Source: Mycolicibacterium sphagni
Lineage (GTDB): Bacteria; Actinomycetota; Actinomycetes; Mycobacteriales; Mycobacteriaceae
Direction: 5' to 3'
Assembly (NCBI RefSeq): GCF_013337765.1
Contig: NZ_VBSB01000012.1
Coordinates: 124,001-188,000 of the forward strand
Length of the DNA stretch: 64,000 nt
Part shown: positions 45,230 through 53,825 of the stretch, piece by piece
Layout of the letters: each line of letters starts with the position of its first letter
Position numbering within the stretch: position 1 is the stretch's first letter
Notes under the pieces: generated by a model
Database searches by the model: none
Told to the model about the DNA's origin: nothing
Seen by the model: the letters and a program-made list of their open reading frames with translations, nothing else
Translations under genes and position numbers: made by a program

Positions 45230-47386
45230 ATGAACGCATCGGACGTGCGCGATCGAATCGGATACGCGGCGGGCCTGTTCGGCTGGGTGGCCTTGCCTTA
45301 TCTGGCCGGCTCCGTCTTGTCATGGCAGACGTTCGGCGCCGGCATCGGGCCGGCGTTCTTCCCGCCGGCCGGGGTGACGGTGGCGGCAATGCTGCTCAAC
45401 CGGCGGGCGCTCTGGCCGGTCATCGTCGCCGCGATCGTGGTGGCCGAGTTGGCTGTCGACCTCCGGTACGGAGCCGCAGTAGGCACCTCGGTCGGATTCG
45501 CGCTGGCCAACTCGGTGGAACCGTTGGTCGGGGCATCGTGTGTGCTGGCCTGGTGCAAGGGGCCGCCGGACCTGCGTGAGCGAGCCGACCTGGCCCGGTT
45601 CGTGGCCGGAGCGATGATTCTGGGGCCCCTGGCGGGCGGCGTCGTCGGCGGGGTGACCACCGCGATCACCAATCAGGTCTGGTCGCCGATCGTGATATTG
45701 CACTGGTGGGCCGGTGACGGGGTTGGCGTCCTGCTGATCGGCGCGCCGATCCTCCTGTGGCGCTTCCAATCCCATCTCTTGCGCGCCCGCCTGCTGGAGA
45801 CGTTCCTGGTCCTGGGCGCCATGGCAGGGTTGACAGTGGTGTCGTTCCGGCTGGAGATCCCGCCGGCACTGTTCCTGTTGCCGGTGATGGCGTGGGCGGC
45901 CCTGCGCCTCGACATGATCGGAGCCGCACTCTGTGGCGGCGTGCTGGCCTTCACCGCCAATTCCATGGCCAACGTGGGATATACGACATTCGAGAATCTG
46001 GATCTGCGCGCGCCGGGTCAGCTCGCGGTCGCCCAGGCGTTCATCGGCGTGGTCGTGCTGGTCGCCATGCTGACCGCACAGGAAGCCGCCGGGCGGGTCA
46101 CCGCCGTGCAGCAACGCCAGGCCGAACGGCGCGAGCGGGCCCGCTTGGAGACGCTGGCCAACCTCGGCCAGTTGCTGTCGGGTGCGTTCACCCAGAACCA
46201 GATCGGTGACGCGGTCCTCGGGCAGGTGATCAACGACGCAGGGGCACAAGCACTCGCGGTGGGACTGGTCAACGACGAGGGCACCGCGCTCGAGTGGGTC
46301 GCCATGGGCGGGTACCCCGAATTCGTCGCCAATCAGTTCTCCGACGGTGTGGCGTTGGAGGATGCCACCGCGGCCACCGACACGGTTCGCACGGGCAAGC
46401 CCGTGGTGATCCGCACGGTCGCCGAATACCGCCGGCGATACCCCGATAACGCCAAGTGGATGGTCGCCAGCGGCGGCGCAGCGGTGGCGAGCTGGCCGTT
46501 GACCGTGGGCGGCAAGGCGATTGGGGCGCTGGTGTTGGCCTGGGCTGACCCGCAGCCACTGGACACCGCGCAGCTCGCCTACACCTCGGCAGTCGCCACC
46601 ATGATCGGCCAGGCGCTGGTACGTGCACGGATGTATGCCGACGAACACGCCCGTGCGGCGGTGCTGCAGGCGGCGGTGCTGCCGACCAGTCCCGCCGTGA
46701 TTGCCGGCGTGGACGTCGGGGTGAGCTACGAGCCCGCCGATGTGGTGCAGGGCCTCGGTGGTGACTGGTACGACGCACTCGAATTGCCGCACGGGCAGAC
46801 GTATCTGGCAGTCGGCGACGTGGTGGGTCACGGGCTTCCCGCCGTGGAGGACATGGCGCAGCTGCGCAGCGCCGGGCGGGCGCTGGCATTCCAGGGTCTG
46901 CCACCGGCGCAACTGCTCGTCGCCCTCAACACGTTCACCCGGCAGGCCAGCAACGGAAAATTCGCGACGATGGGTGTGGCGGTTCTGGATCCGGCGACGG
47001 CAACACTGTCCTACGCATCGGCAGGTCATCCGCCGCCGCTGCTGCGCCGGGCGGGAACCGGAACGGTCATCCGCCTCAGCGGCGCACACGGCCCGGTGCT
47101 GGGCCCGATCGAGCGCGCGTCCTACAGCGAGGGCCACGTCGAGGTGTACGACGGCGACATCCTCGTCATGTACACCGACGGGCTCATCGAGCGGCGCGGC
47201 CAGGACATCGAATCCGGGATGGCGCGCGTGCAGCAGCTCGTCGCTCAGTGGAGCGGTGACGAAGTTCTTCCGCCGGCCTGCCGGCAACTGACGCAGACGC
47301 TGGCGCCACCGCCCCGCGACGACGACGTCTGTGTGGTCGCGGTGCGTTTCGGCGCGATCGATACCAACGGCTCGGCGGACCGTTGA
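45230..47386 (+). CDS. MASE1-GAF-PP2C (SpoIIE) membrane sensor phosphatase
   Basis: A 718-residue signal protein. Residues about 10-290 are eight or so membrane helices of the MASE1 sensor (WQTFGAGIGPAFFPPAGVTVAAMLL and the AIVVAELAVDL stretch). Residues 300-475 hold a GAF-like domain (LETLANLGQLLSGAFTQNQIGDAVLGQVIND). Residues about 490-718 are an SpoIIE-type phosphatase: VGVSYEPADVVQGLGGDWYDALELPHGQTYLAVGDVVGHG gives the two metal Asp residues, GHPPPLLR and VMYTDGLIE follow. In actinobacteria, such enzymes control anti-sigma antagonists. No kinase/STAS partner is adjacent. The gene is coupled to the next by TTGA overlap. Confidence 0.87.
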   Translation: MNASDVRDRIGYAAGLFGWVALPYLAGSVLSWQTFGAGIGPAFFPPAGVTVAAMLLNRRALWPVIVAAIVVAELAVDLRYGAAVGTSVGFALANSVEPLVGASCVLAWCKGPPDLRERADLARFVAGAMILGPLAGGVVGGVTTAITNQVWSPIVILHWWAGDGVGVLLIGAPILLWRFQSHLLRARLLETFLVLGAMAGLTVVSFRLEIPPALFLLPVMAWAALRLDMIGAALCGGVLAFTANSMANVGYTTFENLDLRAPGQLAVAQAFIGVVVLVAMLTAQEAAGRVTAVQQRQAERRERARLETLANLGQLLSGAFTQNQIGDAVLGQVINDAGAQALAVGLVNDEGTALEWVAMGGYPEFVANQFSDGVALEDATAATDTVRTGKPVVIRTVAEYRRRYPDNAKWMVASGGAAVASWPLTVGGKAIGALVLAWADPQPLDTAQLAYTSAVATMIGQALVRARMYADEHARAAVLQAAVLPTSPAVIAGVDVGVSYEPADVVQGLGGDWYDALELPHGQTYLAVGDVVGHGLPAVEDMAQLRSAGRALAFQGLPPAQLLVALNTFTRQASNGKFATMGVAVLDPATATLSYASAGHPPPLLRRAGTGTVIRLSGAHGPVLGPIERASYSEGHVEVYDGDILVMYTDGLIERRGQDIESGMARVQQLVAQWSGDEVLPPACRQLTQTLAPPPRDDDVCVVAVRFGAIDTNGSADR

Positions 47387-48426
47387 CCGGAACGCTCGAT
47401 GATGCCGCCGTGGCGGCGCTGAGCGCATGGGTTCGTGAGCGCGGAATCGGTTCGGCGGTAAGCGATGTCGAGCCGCTGACCGGTGGCACCCAGAACGTGG
47501 TCGTGCGGCTGCGGGTCGACGGCCGCCCGGTGGTTTTGCGCCGGCCGCCGCCGCATCCGCGTCCCAACAGCAACCGCACCATGCAGCGCGAGATCGCGGT
47601 GTTGCAGACGCTGGCAGGCGGTACGGTGCCCCATCCCGAATTCATCGCCGGCTGTGAGGATCTCGACGTACTCGGCGTTGTCTTCTATCTCATGGAGGAT
47701 GTCGACGGCTTCAACCCGGTGACCGAGGTTCCGCCGGCGTATGTGGCCGATCCGCGGATGCGTCATCAGGTCGGCCTGAACTACGCGGCCGACTTGGCCC
47801 GGCTGAGCGCGGCGCCGTGGCAGGGCCGCCCGCTACAGCAGCTGCACCGCCCGGGATCCTTTCTGGCGCGCCAGGTTCCGAACTTTCTCGGGCTGCTCGA
47901 AAGCTACCGGCACGAGGGCTACCGGCCGGAGATACTCGACGTCGGGCGACTCGCGGACTGGCTCGACGGGAATCGGCCCCCCGACGGTGAGCCCGGCATC
48001 ATGCACGGCGACGCGCACCTCAACAACGTTCTCCTTCGTCGCGACACACCCGAGGTTGCGGCCTTCGTCGACTGGGAGATGTGCACCATCGGTGATCCGT
48101 TGCTGGACCTGGGTTGGATCCTGGTGTGCTGGCCCGAGGATCCCGACCCGATCAACGCCGGTCGGGAACTGGCCGCACTCGGTGGTCTGCCGAGTCGCAC
48201 CGAACTCATCGCCGCGTACGCCGAGGCCGGCGGCAGGCCCACCGAACACCTCGACTGGTACGTCGCAATGGCGTGCTTCAAGCTGGCGATCGTCATCGAG
48301 GGCACGTACTCGAGGTACCTGGCCGGGCAGACGCATCGCGAAGCCGGTGAACGCCTGCATGATTCGGCGAGCCGGCTGGTCGGCCTGGGCATGCGCGTGA
48401 CGACGGGGGACAACCCCTTCGTGTGA
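47383..48426 (+). CDS. APH/phosphotransferase-family protein
   Basis: A 347-residue kinase-fold protein like the one at 15428. Nucleotide loop EPLTGGTQNVVVRLR, ATP-lysine region PVVLRRPPPHPRPNS, catalytic loop GIMHGDAHLNNVLLRR and metal site AAFVDWEMCTIGDPLLDLGW. The RPPPHPRPNSNRTMQREI segment marks the FadE-linked subfamily. The start is a TTG overlapping the previous stop (TTGA), so it is likely co-translated with the signalling phosphatase. Its substrate may be a hydroxyacyl-CoA or small alcohol, by analogy with ACAD10/11; not shown. It ends 5 bases from the end of the convergent Cys-rich miniprotein gene. Confidence 0.87.
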   Translation: MTGTLDDAAVAALSAWVRERGIGSAVSDVEPLTGGTQNVVVRLRVDGRPVVLRRPPPHPRPNSNRTMQREIAVLQTLAGGTVPHPEFIAGCEDLDVLGVVFYLMEDVDGFNPVTEVPPAYVADPRMRHQVGLNYAADLARLSAAPWQGRPLQQLHRPGSFLARQVPNFLGLLESYRHEGYRPEILDVGRLADWLDGNRPPDGEPGIMHGDAHLNNVLLRRDTPEVAAFVDWEMCTIGDPLLDLGWILVCWPEDPDPINAGRELAALGGLPSRTELIAAYAEAGGRPTEHLDWYVAMACFKLAIVIEGTYSRYLAGQTHREAGERLHDSASRLVGLGMRVTTGDNPFV

Positions 48427-48431
48427 CCGCG

Positions 48432-48569
48432 TCAGTGCTGCGGCTGGCCTGCCCGCTCGCAGGTGCACTGCTGGGCCGGCGGCACCTCACGCATCACCTG
48501 GTCGACGTGCTCGCCACAGCCTTCCCAGGTGGTCTTGTGGCAGCGCGGGCATTCAACGGGGTAGCACAT
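48432..48569 (-). CDS. 45-residue Cys-rich miniprotein
   Basis: A very small soluble protein: MCYPVECPRCHKTTWEGCGE, then VDQVMREVPPAQQCTCERAG. Six Cys in CxxC-like arrangement (CPRC, GCGEH, CTC) with two His could bind zinc or copper, or form disulfides. AAGGAG precedes the ATG by 7 bases, strong support for translation. It is divergent from the CsoR-family regulator, with the metal or sulfur operator between them. Similar short proteins are annotated as hypothetical in many actinobacteria. A metal or sulfane-sulfur carrier role is inference from neighbours. Confidence 0.8.
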   Translation of the reverse strand: MCYPVECPRCHKTTWEGCGEHVDQVMREVPPAQQCTCERAGQPQH

Positions 48570-48635
48570 ATCAACTCCTTTGCCTCGGAAGCTTAAGCGG
48601 ACGACAGGGCATGAAACGCGGGCCCCTGCTGTTAT

Positions 48636-48649
48636 ACCCCCGAGGGTAA
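48636..48649. promoter_or_regulatory. CsoR/CstR-type operator
   Basis: TACCC-CCGA-GGGTA, an inverted repeat with a G/C-rich core of the type bound by CsoR-family repressors, sits between the divergent miniprotein and regulator genes, 32 bases before the regulator ATG and 67 from the miniprotein ATG. Confidence 0.72.
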
Positions 48650-48668
48650 GCTGAGCGAATCGACCTGA

Positions 48669-48950
<282 letters not shown>

Positions 48951-48955
48951 CTCGT

Positions 48956-48985
48956 TTGCACACGCCGCATGGCGAGGTCTAGCAT
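48956..48985 (+). promoter_or_regulatory. SigA-type promoter of leader-peptide transcript
   Basis: TTGCAC (48956-48961), 18 bases, TAGCAT (48980-48985). The start of transcription would fall near 48992-48993, exactly at the GTG of the leader peptide, so the mRNA would be leaderless. Confidence 0.65.
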
Positions 48986-48992
48986 CACGAAC

Positions 48993-49037
48993 GTGCATCG
49001 TGCGCTTGTCGTAGTAGCTACCCGCAGCGGGGTCTGA
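48993..49037 (+). CDS. Leader peptide, Leu/Val-rich, 14 residues
   Basis: GTG-initiated MHRALVVVATRSGV ending at TGA. It contains Leu-Val-Val-Val, plus Ala/Thr, before a stem-forming region, in the manner of branched-chain amino acid attenuator leaders. Ribosome stalling at the Leu/Val codons would change which of the two hairpins downstream forms. No Shine-Dalgarno is needed if the transcript begins at the GTG. Too short for routine gene finders. Confidence 0.65.
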   Translation: MHRALVVVATRSGV

Positions 49038-49064
49038 TCCAGACCGACCCCCCGCTGTGGGTCG
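49025..49064 (+). promoter_or_regulatory. Attenuator with competing hairpins
   Basis: CAGCGGGG (49025-49032) pairs with CCCCGCTG (49050-49057); inside, GGTCTG and CAGACC (49031-49045) form a smaller stem. The alternative CGACCC (49045-49050) pairs with GGGTCG (49059-49064), which uses part of the same bases, so the two folds exclude each other. The first stem overlaps the end of the leader peptide, where a ribosome would sit. Confidence 0.6.
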
Positions 49065-49109
49065 AAACTACGACGTCGGTCAGCCTCCGTTCGACGAGAA
49101 GACCGATTC

Positions 49110-49574
49110 ATGGCTCCGCACAGCACCACCATCTCTGAACCTTCCCCGCACTTCTGCACGCCGTTGCCCGCCGGGCTGCGTGAACATGCCGAAACCATGC
49201 CGTGGAGTGCGTTCACCGCCACCTACAGCCCGATCGGCGGCCCGGTTCGCCTTGGCGCCTGGGAATGCGATGACGTGTCCCGACGCGGCCCGCAACCCCG
49301 CCGATTCCGCGCGACGCTGGCCGTCAGCGACCGCATCGAGACGGCGACCGCCCATGCCAGCGGCCCGGTCGCGGCACTGACCGCGATGCTCTACGAGCGG
49401 GGGATCCGCGTGGAGGTGACGCACTTCCACCAGCTGGCCTCCGGTGCGCACACCGCGACCTTCGTGCATGGCAGCGACGGCCAGCGCCGGGAATGGGCGA
49501 TGGGCTGGTCAGAAGACCCCACTCAGTCGGCGCTGCGCGCCGTGATCGCCTGCGCCAACCGCCTACTCACCTGA
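49110..49574 (+). CDS. Standalone LeuA regulatory-domain-like protein
   Basis: A 154-residue soluble protein resembling the C-terminal regulatory domain of 2-isopropylmalate synthase. Matching segments: RFRATLAVSDRIETATAHASGPVAALTAML (dimer fold's GPxxAL helix), VTHFHQLASGAHTATFVHGSDG, and WAMGWSEDPTQSALRAVIACANRL (the WGVGxxxxxxxxSLRAVxSAxNR end of LeuA). There is no TIM-barrel catalytic domain. It is preceded by the Leu/Val leader peptide and attenuator, which supports branched-chain amino acid control. It may modulate LeuA or bind leucine itself, an inference. Convergent with cyp136. Confidence 0.78.
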   Translation: MAPHSTTISEPSPHFCTPLPAGLREHAETMPWSAFTATYSPIGGPVRLGAWECDDVSRRGPQPRRFRATLAVSDRIETATAHASGPVAALTAMLYERGIRVEVTHFHQLASGAHTATFVHGSDGQRREWAMGWSEDPTQSALRAVIACANRLLT

Positions 49575-49637
49575 CGCCCAAACCGACGTTTCGCCGGGAA
49601 TGTGCGAGTAAAACCCGACAATTCGTCGATCTCGGCC

Positions 49638-51122
49638 TCAGTGCAGCGGGCGCAACACGATCGGCATACCGTCCATCGGCACGGGCATGCCGCCGTAGTC
49701 CTGCCGCGGCTCATAGCCCGGGCGGGGCAGCTCGAGCCGGTAGCGGCGCAGCAGCCGGTGCATGATCGTCTTGATCTCCAGCTGGCCGAACACCATGCCG
49801 ATGCACTTGTGCGCGCCACCGCCGAACGGGGTGAACCCGTACCGGTGCTTCTTGTGCTCGTTGCGCGGCTCGGCGAAGCGGGCCGGATCGAACGTGTACG
49901 GGTCGGGGTAGATCTCCTCGAGCCGGTGCGTCATACCCGGGTAGTAGATGACGTTAGTGCCCTCGGGCAGGTAGTAACCCAGCAGCTCGGTGTCGCGCAC
50001 GGTCCGGCGCATGGCCCACTGCACGGGCGACACCAGGCGGATCGACTCGTTCATCACCAGGTCGAGGGATTCCAGCTTCTCCAGCGCCTCGATGTCGAGC
50101 GGACCGTCGCCGAGCCGGTCTGATTCGTCGCGGCAGCGCTCCTGCCACTCGGGGTTCGCGGCCAGGTAGTGCGACATCGTCGTCGCCGTGGACGTCGAGG
50201 TGTCGTGCGCCGCCATCATCAGGAAGATCATGTGGTTGACGATGTCGTCGTCGGAGAACTTGTTGCCGTCCTCGTCCTCGGTCTGGCACAGCACCGACAA
50301 CAGATCCGAGCCGTCCTTGCCGCGCCGCTCCTTGACCCGCTCCTCGAAGTAGCGTTCCAGGTATTCGCGTGCCTTGAGGCCGCGCCACCAGGTGAACGGC
50401 GGTACGCCGGTCCGGATGACCGCGTTGCCGGCCCGGGTGGTGACGGTGAAGGCCTTGTTCACCTTGGTGACCAGCTCGCGGTCGGTGCCGGGCTCATGGC
50501 CCATGAACACCATCGACGCGATATCGAGCGTCAGCTCCTTCATCGCCGGATAGAGCAGGAAGCGCGGATCGTTGGCCACCCAATCGTTGGCCACGACCTG
50601 CGAGACGACCTTGTCGACCTGTTCGGTGTAGCCGACCAGACGGGTCCGGACGAACGCCTCCTGCATGATCCGGCGGTGGAACATGTGCTCTTCGAAGTCC
50701 ATCAGCATCAGGCCGCGGTTGAAGAAGGCTCCGATCATCGGAGTCCAGCCCTGCTGTGAGTAGTCCTTGTTGCGGTTGGAGTAGATGGCCTGTCCCGCGT
50801 CGGGGCCGAGCGCCGCGACCGTCGGGATGATCGGCGAATCGAGCAGCATGACGGGGCCGTGTTTGCGGTATTTCTGCAGCCAGAAGTCGGGCCCGCCGCG
50901 GAACATCTCCACCATGTGGCCGATGATCGGCAGTCCGGCGTCGCCCATCACGGGCTTGAGATCACTGCCGGCCGGGGGCTGGGCCATCGCGTGCTGCGGC
51001 CAGTCACGGGCATTCAGCCGCTTCTCCAGCTGACCCATGCCCGGCAGTGTCAGCATCGGCGACGTGGTGACGCGGCGTTTCGCCTGGTCCAGCAAATACT
51101 GCGGGGTGGTGATCGTGGGCAT
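49638..51122 (-). CDS. cyp136: Cytochrome P450, CYP136 family
   Basis: A 494-residue heme monooxygenase. The oxygen-binding I-helix reads MMAAHDTSTSTATTMSHYL, the K-helix ExxR is MNESIRLVSP, and the heme loop is FTPFGGGAHKCIGMVF with Cys440. Length and segments fit mycobacterial CYP136 (Rv3059, about 492 residues, recall). It is divergent from a TetR gene, as in M. tuberculosis. GAGGAG lies 8 bases before the ATG. Electron partners (ferredoxin and reductase) are not adjacent. The substrate is not established; sterol or fatty-acid-like compounds are plausible. Confidence 0.9.
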   Translation of the reverse strand: MPTITTPQYLLDQAKRRVTTSPMLTLPGMGQLEKRLNARDWPQHAMAQPPAGSDLKPVMGDAGLPIIGHMVEMFRGGPDFWLQKYRKHGPVMLLDSPIIPTVAALGPDAGQAIYSNRNKDYSQQGWTPMIGAFFNRGLMLMDFEEHMFHRRIMQEAFVRTRLVGYTEQVDKVVSQVVANDWVANDPRFLLYPAMKELTLDIASMVFMGHEPGTDRELVTKVNKAFTVTTRAGNAVIRTGVPPFTWWRGLKAREYLERYFEERVKERRGKDGSDLLSVLCQTEDEDGNKFSDDDIVNHMIFLMMAAHDTSTSTATTMSHYLAANPEWQERCRDESDRLGDGPLDIEALEKLESLDLVMNESIRLVSPVQWAMRRTVRDTELLGYYLPEGTNVIYYPGMTHRLEEIYPDPYTFDPARFAEPRNEHKKHRYGFTPFGGGAHKCIGMVFGQLEIKTIMHRLLRRYRLELPRPGYEPRQDYGGMPVPMDGMPIVLRPLH

Positions 51123-51201
51123 CAACGCTCCTCGGGCAAGGGGGCGGGCAACCGGCTCGATGTGGCCGGGGCCACACGTGTACCCCATCCTCGCCAACTT
51201 T

Positions 51202-51217
51202 CTTGACGCCTGTCAAG
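51202..51217. promoter_or_regulatory. Inverted repeat between cyp136 and TetR
   Basis: CTTGAC-GCCT-GTCAAG, 6-4-6 perfect inverted repeat in the 131-base gap between cyp136 and its divergent TetR. TTGAC may also serve as a -35 element, so repressor binding would occlude a promoter. Confidence 0.6.
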
Positions 51218-51253
51218 TTTCATTTCGGCCGCGGCGTGGTGCAAGGTAAACGG

Positions 51254-51892
51254 GTGACCGCGCAGCAGGAACCCGTCGAGGCGCCCCGTCGGCGCGGCGA
51301 CAAGCAGCGGCACGCCATCGTCCAGGCCGTGCGTGAGTTGCTCGAAGAGAAGCCGTTCGCCGAGCTGTCGGTCAGCACGATCAGCGACCGCGCCGGTGTT
51401 GCCCGGTCGGGCTTCTACTTCTACTTCGACTCCAAATACGCCGTGCTGGCCCATATCGTCGGCGAGGCCGCGCACGAACTCGAGGAACTGACCCACCAGT
51501 TCGCGCCGCGCGGCGCCGACGAGACGCCGACGGCCTTCGCCAAACGAATGGTGCGCAGCGCCGCCGCGGTCTACGCGCACAACGACCCGGTGATGTCGGC
51601 GTGCAACGCCGCCCGCCACACCGACGCCGAGATCCGGGAAATCCTGGACGGGTTCAACGACGCGGTGATCGATCAGATCGTGCCGATCGTCGAGGCCGAG
51701 ATCCGTAACAACACCGCCGACCCGATCACCGACGACATCCGTGGCCTGGTGCGCACTCTGGCGGCGACGACGGCGTTCACGCTGTCCGGGGAGTCCGCCT
51801 TCGTCGGGTCCGAGAAGAACATGGACCGCTCGGTCGAGGTCCTCGAGAGCCTCTGGCTGCATGCGCTCTGGGGCGGACGGGTCGGCAACTAG
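51254..51892 (+). CDS. TetR-family regulator next to cyp136
   Basis: A 212-residue TetR protein, GTG start. HTH: KQRHAIVQAVRELLEEKPFA, VSTISDRAGVARSGFYFYF, SKYAVLAHIV. The C-terminal domain (RMVRSAAAVYAHNDPVMSACNAARH and VRTLAATTAFTLSGESAF) is TetR_C_21-like (EthR-like group). Same position and orientation as Rv3058c relative to cyp136, by recall. The 6-4-6 inverted repeat upstream is the likely operator; it should control cyp136 and, through the 3-base gap, the SDR that follows. An alternative start at 51203 would include the operator and is unlikely. Confidence 0.87.
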   Translation: MTAQQEPVEAPRRRGDKQRHAIVQAVRELLEEKPFAELSVSTISDRAGVARSGFYFYFDSKYAVLAHIVGEAAHELEELTHQFAPRGADETPTAFAKRMVRSAAAVYAHNDPVMSACNAARHTDAEIREILDGFNDAVIDQIVPIVEAEIRNNTADPITDDIRGLVRTLAATTAFTLSGESAFVGSEKNMDRSVEVLESLWLHALWGGRVGN

Positions 51893-51895
51893 TCC

Positions 51896-52765
51896 ATGGG
51901 TGACGGCTTCGCGGGCAAGAGGGTGTTGATCACCGGTGCGGCCAGCGGGATCGGCCGGGCTACCGCCCTTCGGCTCGCCCGCGACTGCGCTGAGCTGTAT
52001 CTGACCGACGTCAACGCCGACGGCCTGGAAGAGACCGTGGCCGACGCCCGCGCGCTGGGTGCGCTGGTCCCCGTGCATCGGGCGCTCGATATCGCCGACT
52101 ACGACGCGGTCGCGGGGTTCGCCGCCGACATCCACACCCACCATCCGGCGATGGACATCGTGATGAACATCGCCGGCATCTCGGCATGGGGCACGGTCGA
52201 ACAACTCACCCACGGGCACTGGCGCTCGATGATCGACGTAAACCTGATGGGCCCGATCCACGTCATCGAGACTTTCCTGCCACCGATGGTCGCCGCCGGC
52301 CGTGGCGGGCAACTGGTCAACGTCTCGTCGGCCGCGGGCCTTGTCGCCCTGCCCTGGCATGCCGCCTACAGCGCGAGTAAGTATGGGCTGCGCGGACTTT
52401 CGGAAGTTCTGCGCTTCGATCTCGCCCGCCACGACATCGGGGTCTCGCTGGTGGTGCCCGGCGCGGTCGACACCCCGCTGGTGCGCACCGTGCAGATCGC
52501 CGGCGTCGACCGGGACCACCCGAAGGTGCAGCGCTGGGTGCGGCTGTTCAGCGGCCACGCCGTGACGCCGGAGAAGGTCGCCGAGGACATCCTGAGCGGG
52601 GTCACCAAGAACCGCTTCCTGATCTACACCTCGGTGGATATCCGCGCGCTCTACGCATTCAAGCGGCTGGCGTGGTGGCCGTACAGCGTGGCAATGCGGC
52701 GGGTCAACGTGTTCTTCACCCGGGCGCTGCGGCCGCGCAGCGCAACCTTCACGCCGCCGAGCTGA
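51896..52765 (+). CDS. SDR co-transcribed with the cyp136 regulator
   Basis: A 289-residue SDR. TGAASGIGRATAL (residues about 14-26), YLTDVNADG (acidic, NAD-type), NIAGISAWG, VNVSSAAGL with the Ser, and YSASKYGLRGLSE with the Tyr/Lys, all normal. C-terminal tail with a hydrophobic/basic stretch (FKRLAWWPYSVAMRRVNVFF) that may associate with membrane. Three bases from the TetR stop, so translation is coupled; corresponds to Rv3057c by order. Probably oxidises or reduces the same type of lipid or sterol that CYP136 hydroxylates, inferred from the neighbourhood. Confidence 0.88.
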   Translation: MGDGFAGKRVLITGAASGIGRATALRLARDCAELYLTDVNADGLEETVADARALGALVPVHRALDIADYDAVAGFAADIHTHHPAMDIVMNIAGISAWGTVEQLTHGHWRSMIDVNLMGPIHVIETFLPPMVAAGRGGQLVNVSSAAGLVALPWHAAYSASKYGLRGLSEVLRFDLARHDIGVSLVVPGAVDTPLVRTVQIAGVDRDHPKVQRWVRLFSGHAVTPEKVAEDILSGVTKNRFLIYTSVDIRALYAFKRLAWWPYSVAMRRVNVFFTRALRPRSATFTPPS

Positions 52766-52769
52766 AACC

Positions 52770-53825
52770 TCAAGCGGGCGGCGCCAATTCGAGGCGCACC
52801 CCGAGCAGGCGTACCGGGCGGTCGAGTTCGAAGAGATCGAGCACCCGCAGTGCCGCGGCCGTGATCACCACGGCGTCGACGCTCGGCTCATCCAGTTTGC
52901 GGATCTTGGTTCGGGTGTAGAAAGTGTTGGTGCGCACTGTGACTGCCACCCGGGTGACGATGCGCGACTGGGCCACCACATCGGTCAGGGCTTGGCGGGC
53001 GAGATCGACGACGGCGGCGTCCATCTCGGCGCGCTCGGTCAGATCCTGCGGGAAAGTGACCACGTGGCTGCGTGAGCGGGGGATCCACGGCTCGGCGCTG
53101 ACCGTCGCGTCACCGCCGCCCTTGGCCAACAGCAACAGCCACAAGCCGGTACGCGGCCCGAAGGTGGCGGTCAACAGCTCGGCATCGGTGTGCGCAAGCT
53201 GCCGCACTGATGTAATGCCCAGGCTGTCAAGCTTTTTCGCGGTCTTAGGCCCAACGCCCCAGAGCGCATCCACCGGGCGGGCGCCCATCACCTCCATCCA
53301 GTTGGCGTCGGTGAGGGTGTAGACCCCGTCGGGCTTGCCGAAGCCGGTCGCGACCTTGGCGCGCTGCTTGTTGTCACTGATGCCCACCGAGCACACCAGC
53401 CCGGTCGCGGCCGCGACCGTCGTGCGGATCTCCTCGGCCAAGTCCACCGGGTCGGCGACATGGGCACCGACGTAGGCCTCGTCCCAGCCCCACACCTCGA
53501 CGGGATGGCCGAGATCGCGAAGCAGGCCCATCACCTGATCGGATGCCTCGTCATAGGTGGCCGGGTCGGACGGCAGAAACGTCGCATCCGGACATTTCCG
53601 CGCGGCACTGCGCAACGGCATCCCGGCGTGCACCCCGAATGCGCGGGCTTCATAGGACGCGCACGTCACGACCTTGCGGGGTTCGGTGGGATCGCCACTG
53701 CCGCCGACGATTACGGGCAGGCCGACCAGTTCTGGGTGGCGGCGCAGCTCGACGGAGGCCAGGAATTGATCGAGGTCCACATGCAGGACCCAGTCGCGGG
53801 GAGGCGGCGCGCTCAACGCCCGCAC
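52770..53825 (-). CDS. dinB2: Y-family DNA polymerase DinB2
   Basis: A 351-residue translesion polymerase. Motif HVDLDQFLASVELRR gives the metal Asp17 and, at the steric-gate position normally Phe/Tyr, Leu22. PVIVGGSGDPTEPRKVVTCASYEARAFGVHAGMPLRSA, WGWDEAYVGAHV with the second metal Asp-Glu, GISDNKQRAKVATGFGKPDG, and an HhH region (GVGPKTAKKLDSLGI) follow. Leucine at the gate is the known feature of mycobacterial DinB2 that lets ribonucleotides be incorporated. Position equals Rv3056. The first 13 bases overlap the TetR stop upstream. No C-terminal clamp-binding motif is evident. GGCGG... start by context; ATG at 53825. Confidence 0.9.
   Translation of the reverse strand: MRALSAPPPRDWVLHVDLDQFLASVELRRHPELVGLPVIVGGSGDPTEPRKVVTCASYEARAFGVHAGMPLRSAARKCPDATFLPSDPATYDEASDQVMGLLRDLGHPVEVWGWDEAYVGAHVADPVDLAEEIRTTVAAATGLVCSVGISDNKQRAKVATGFGKPDGVYTLTDANWMEVMGARPVDALWGVGPKTAKKLDSLGITSVRQLAHTDAELLTATFGPRTGLWLLLLAKGGGDATVSAEPWIPRSRSHVVTFPQDLTERAEMDAAVVDLARQALTDVVAQSRIVTRVAVTVRTNTFYTRTKIRKLDEPSVDAVVITAAALRVLDLFELDRPVRLLGVRLELAPPA

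Noticed and set aside
45320-47428. A 702-residue antisense frame over the MASE1 phosphatase
   Set aside because: No domain and strongly His/Arg/Gln-biased. The sense frame has clear membrane and PP2C motifs.
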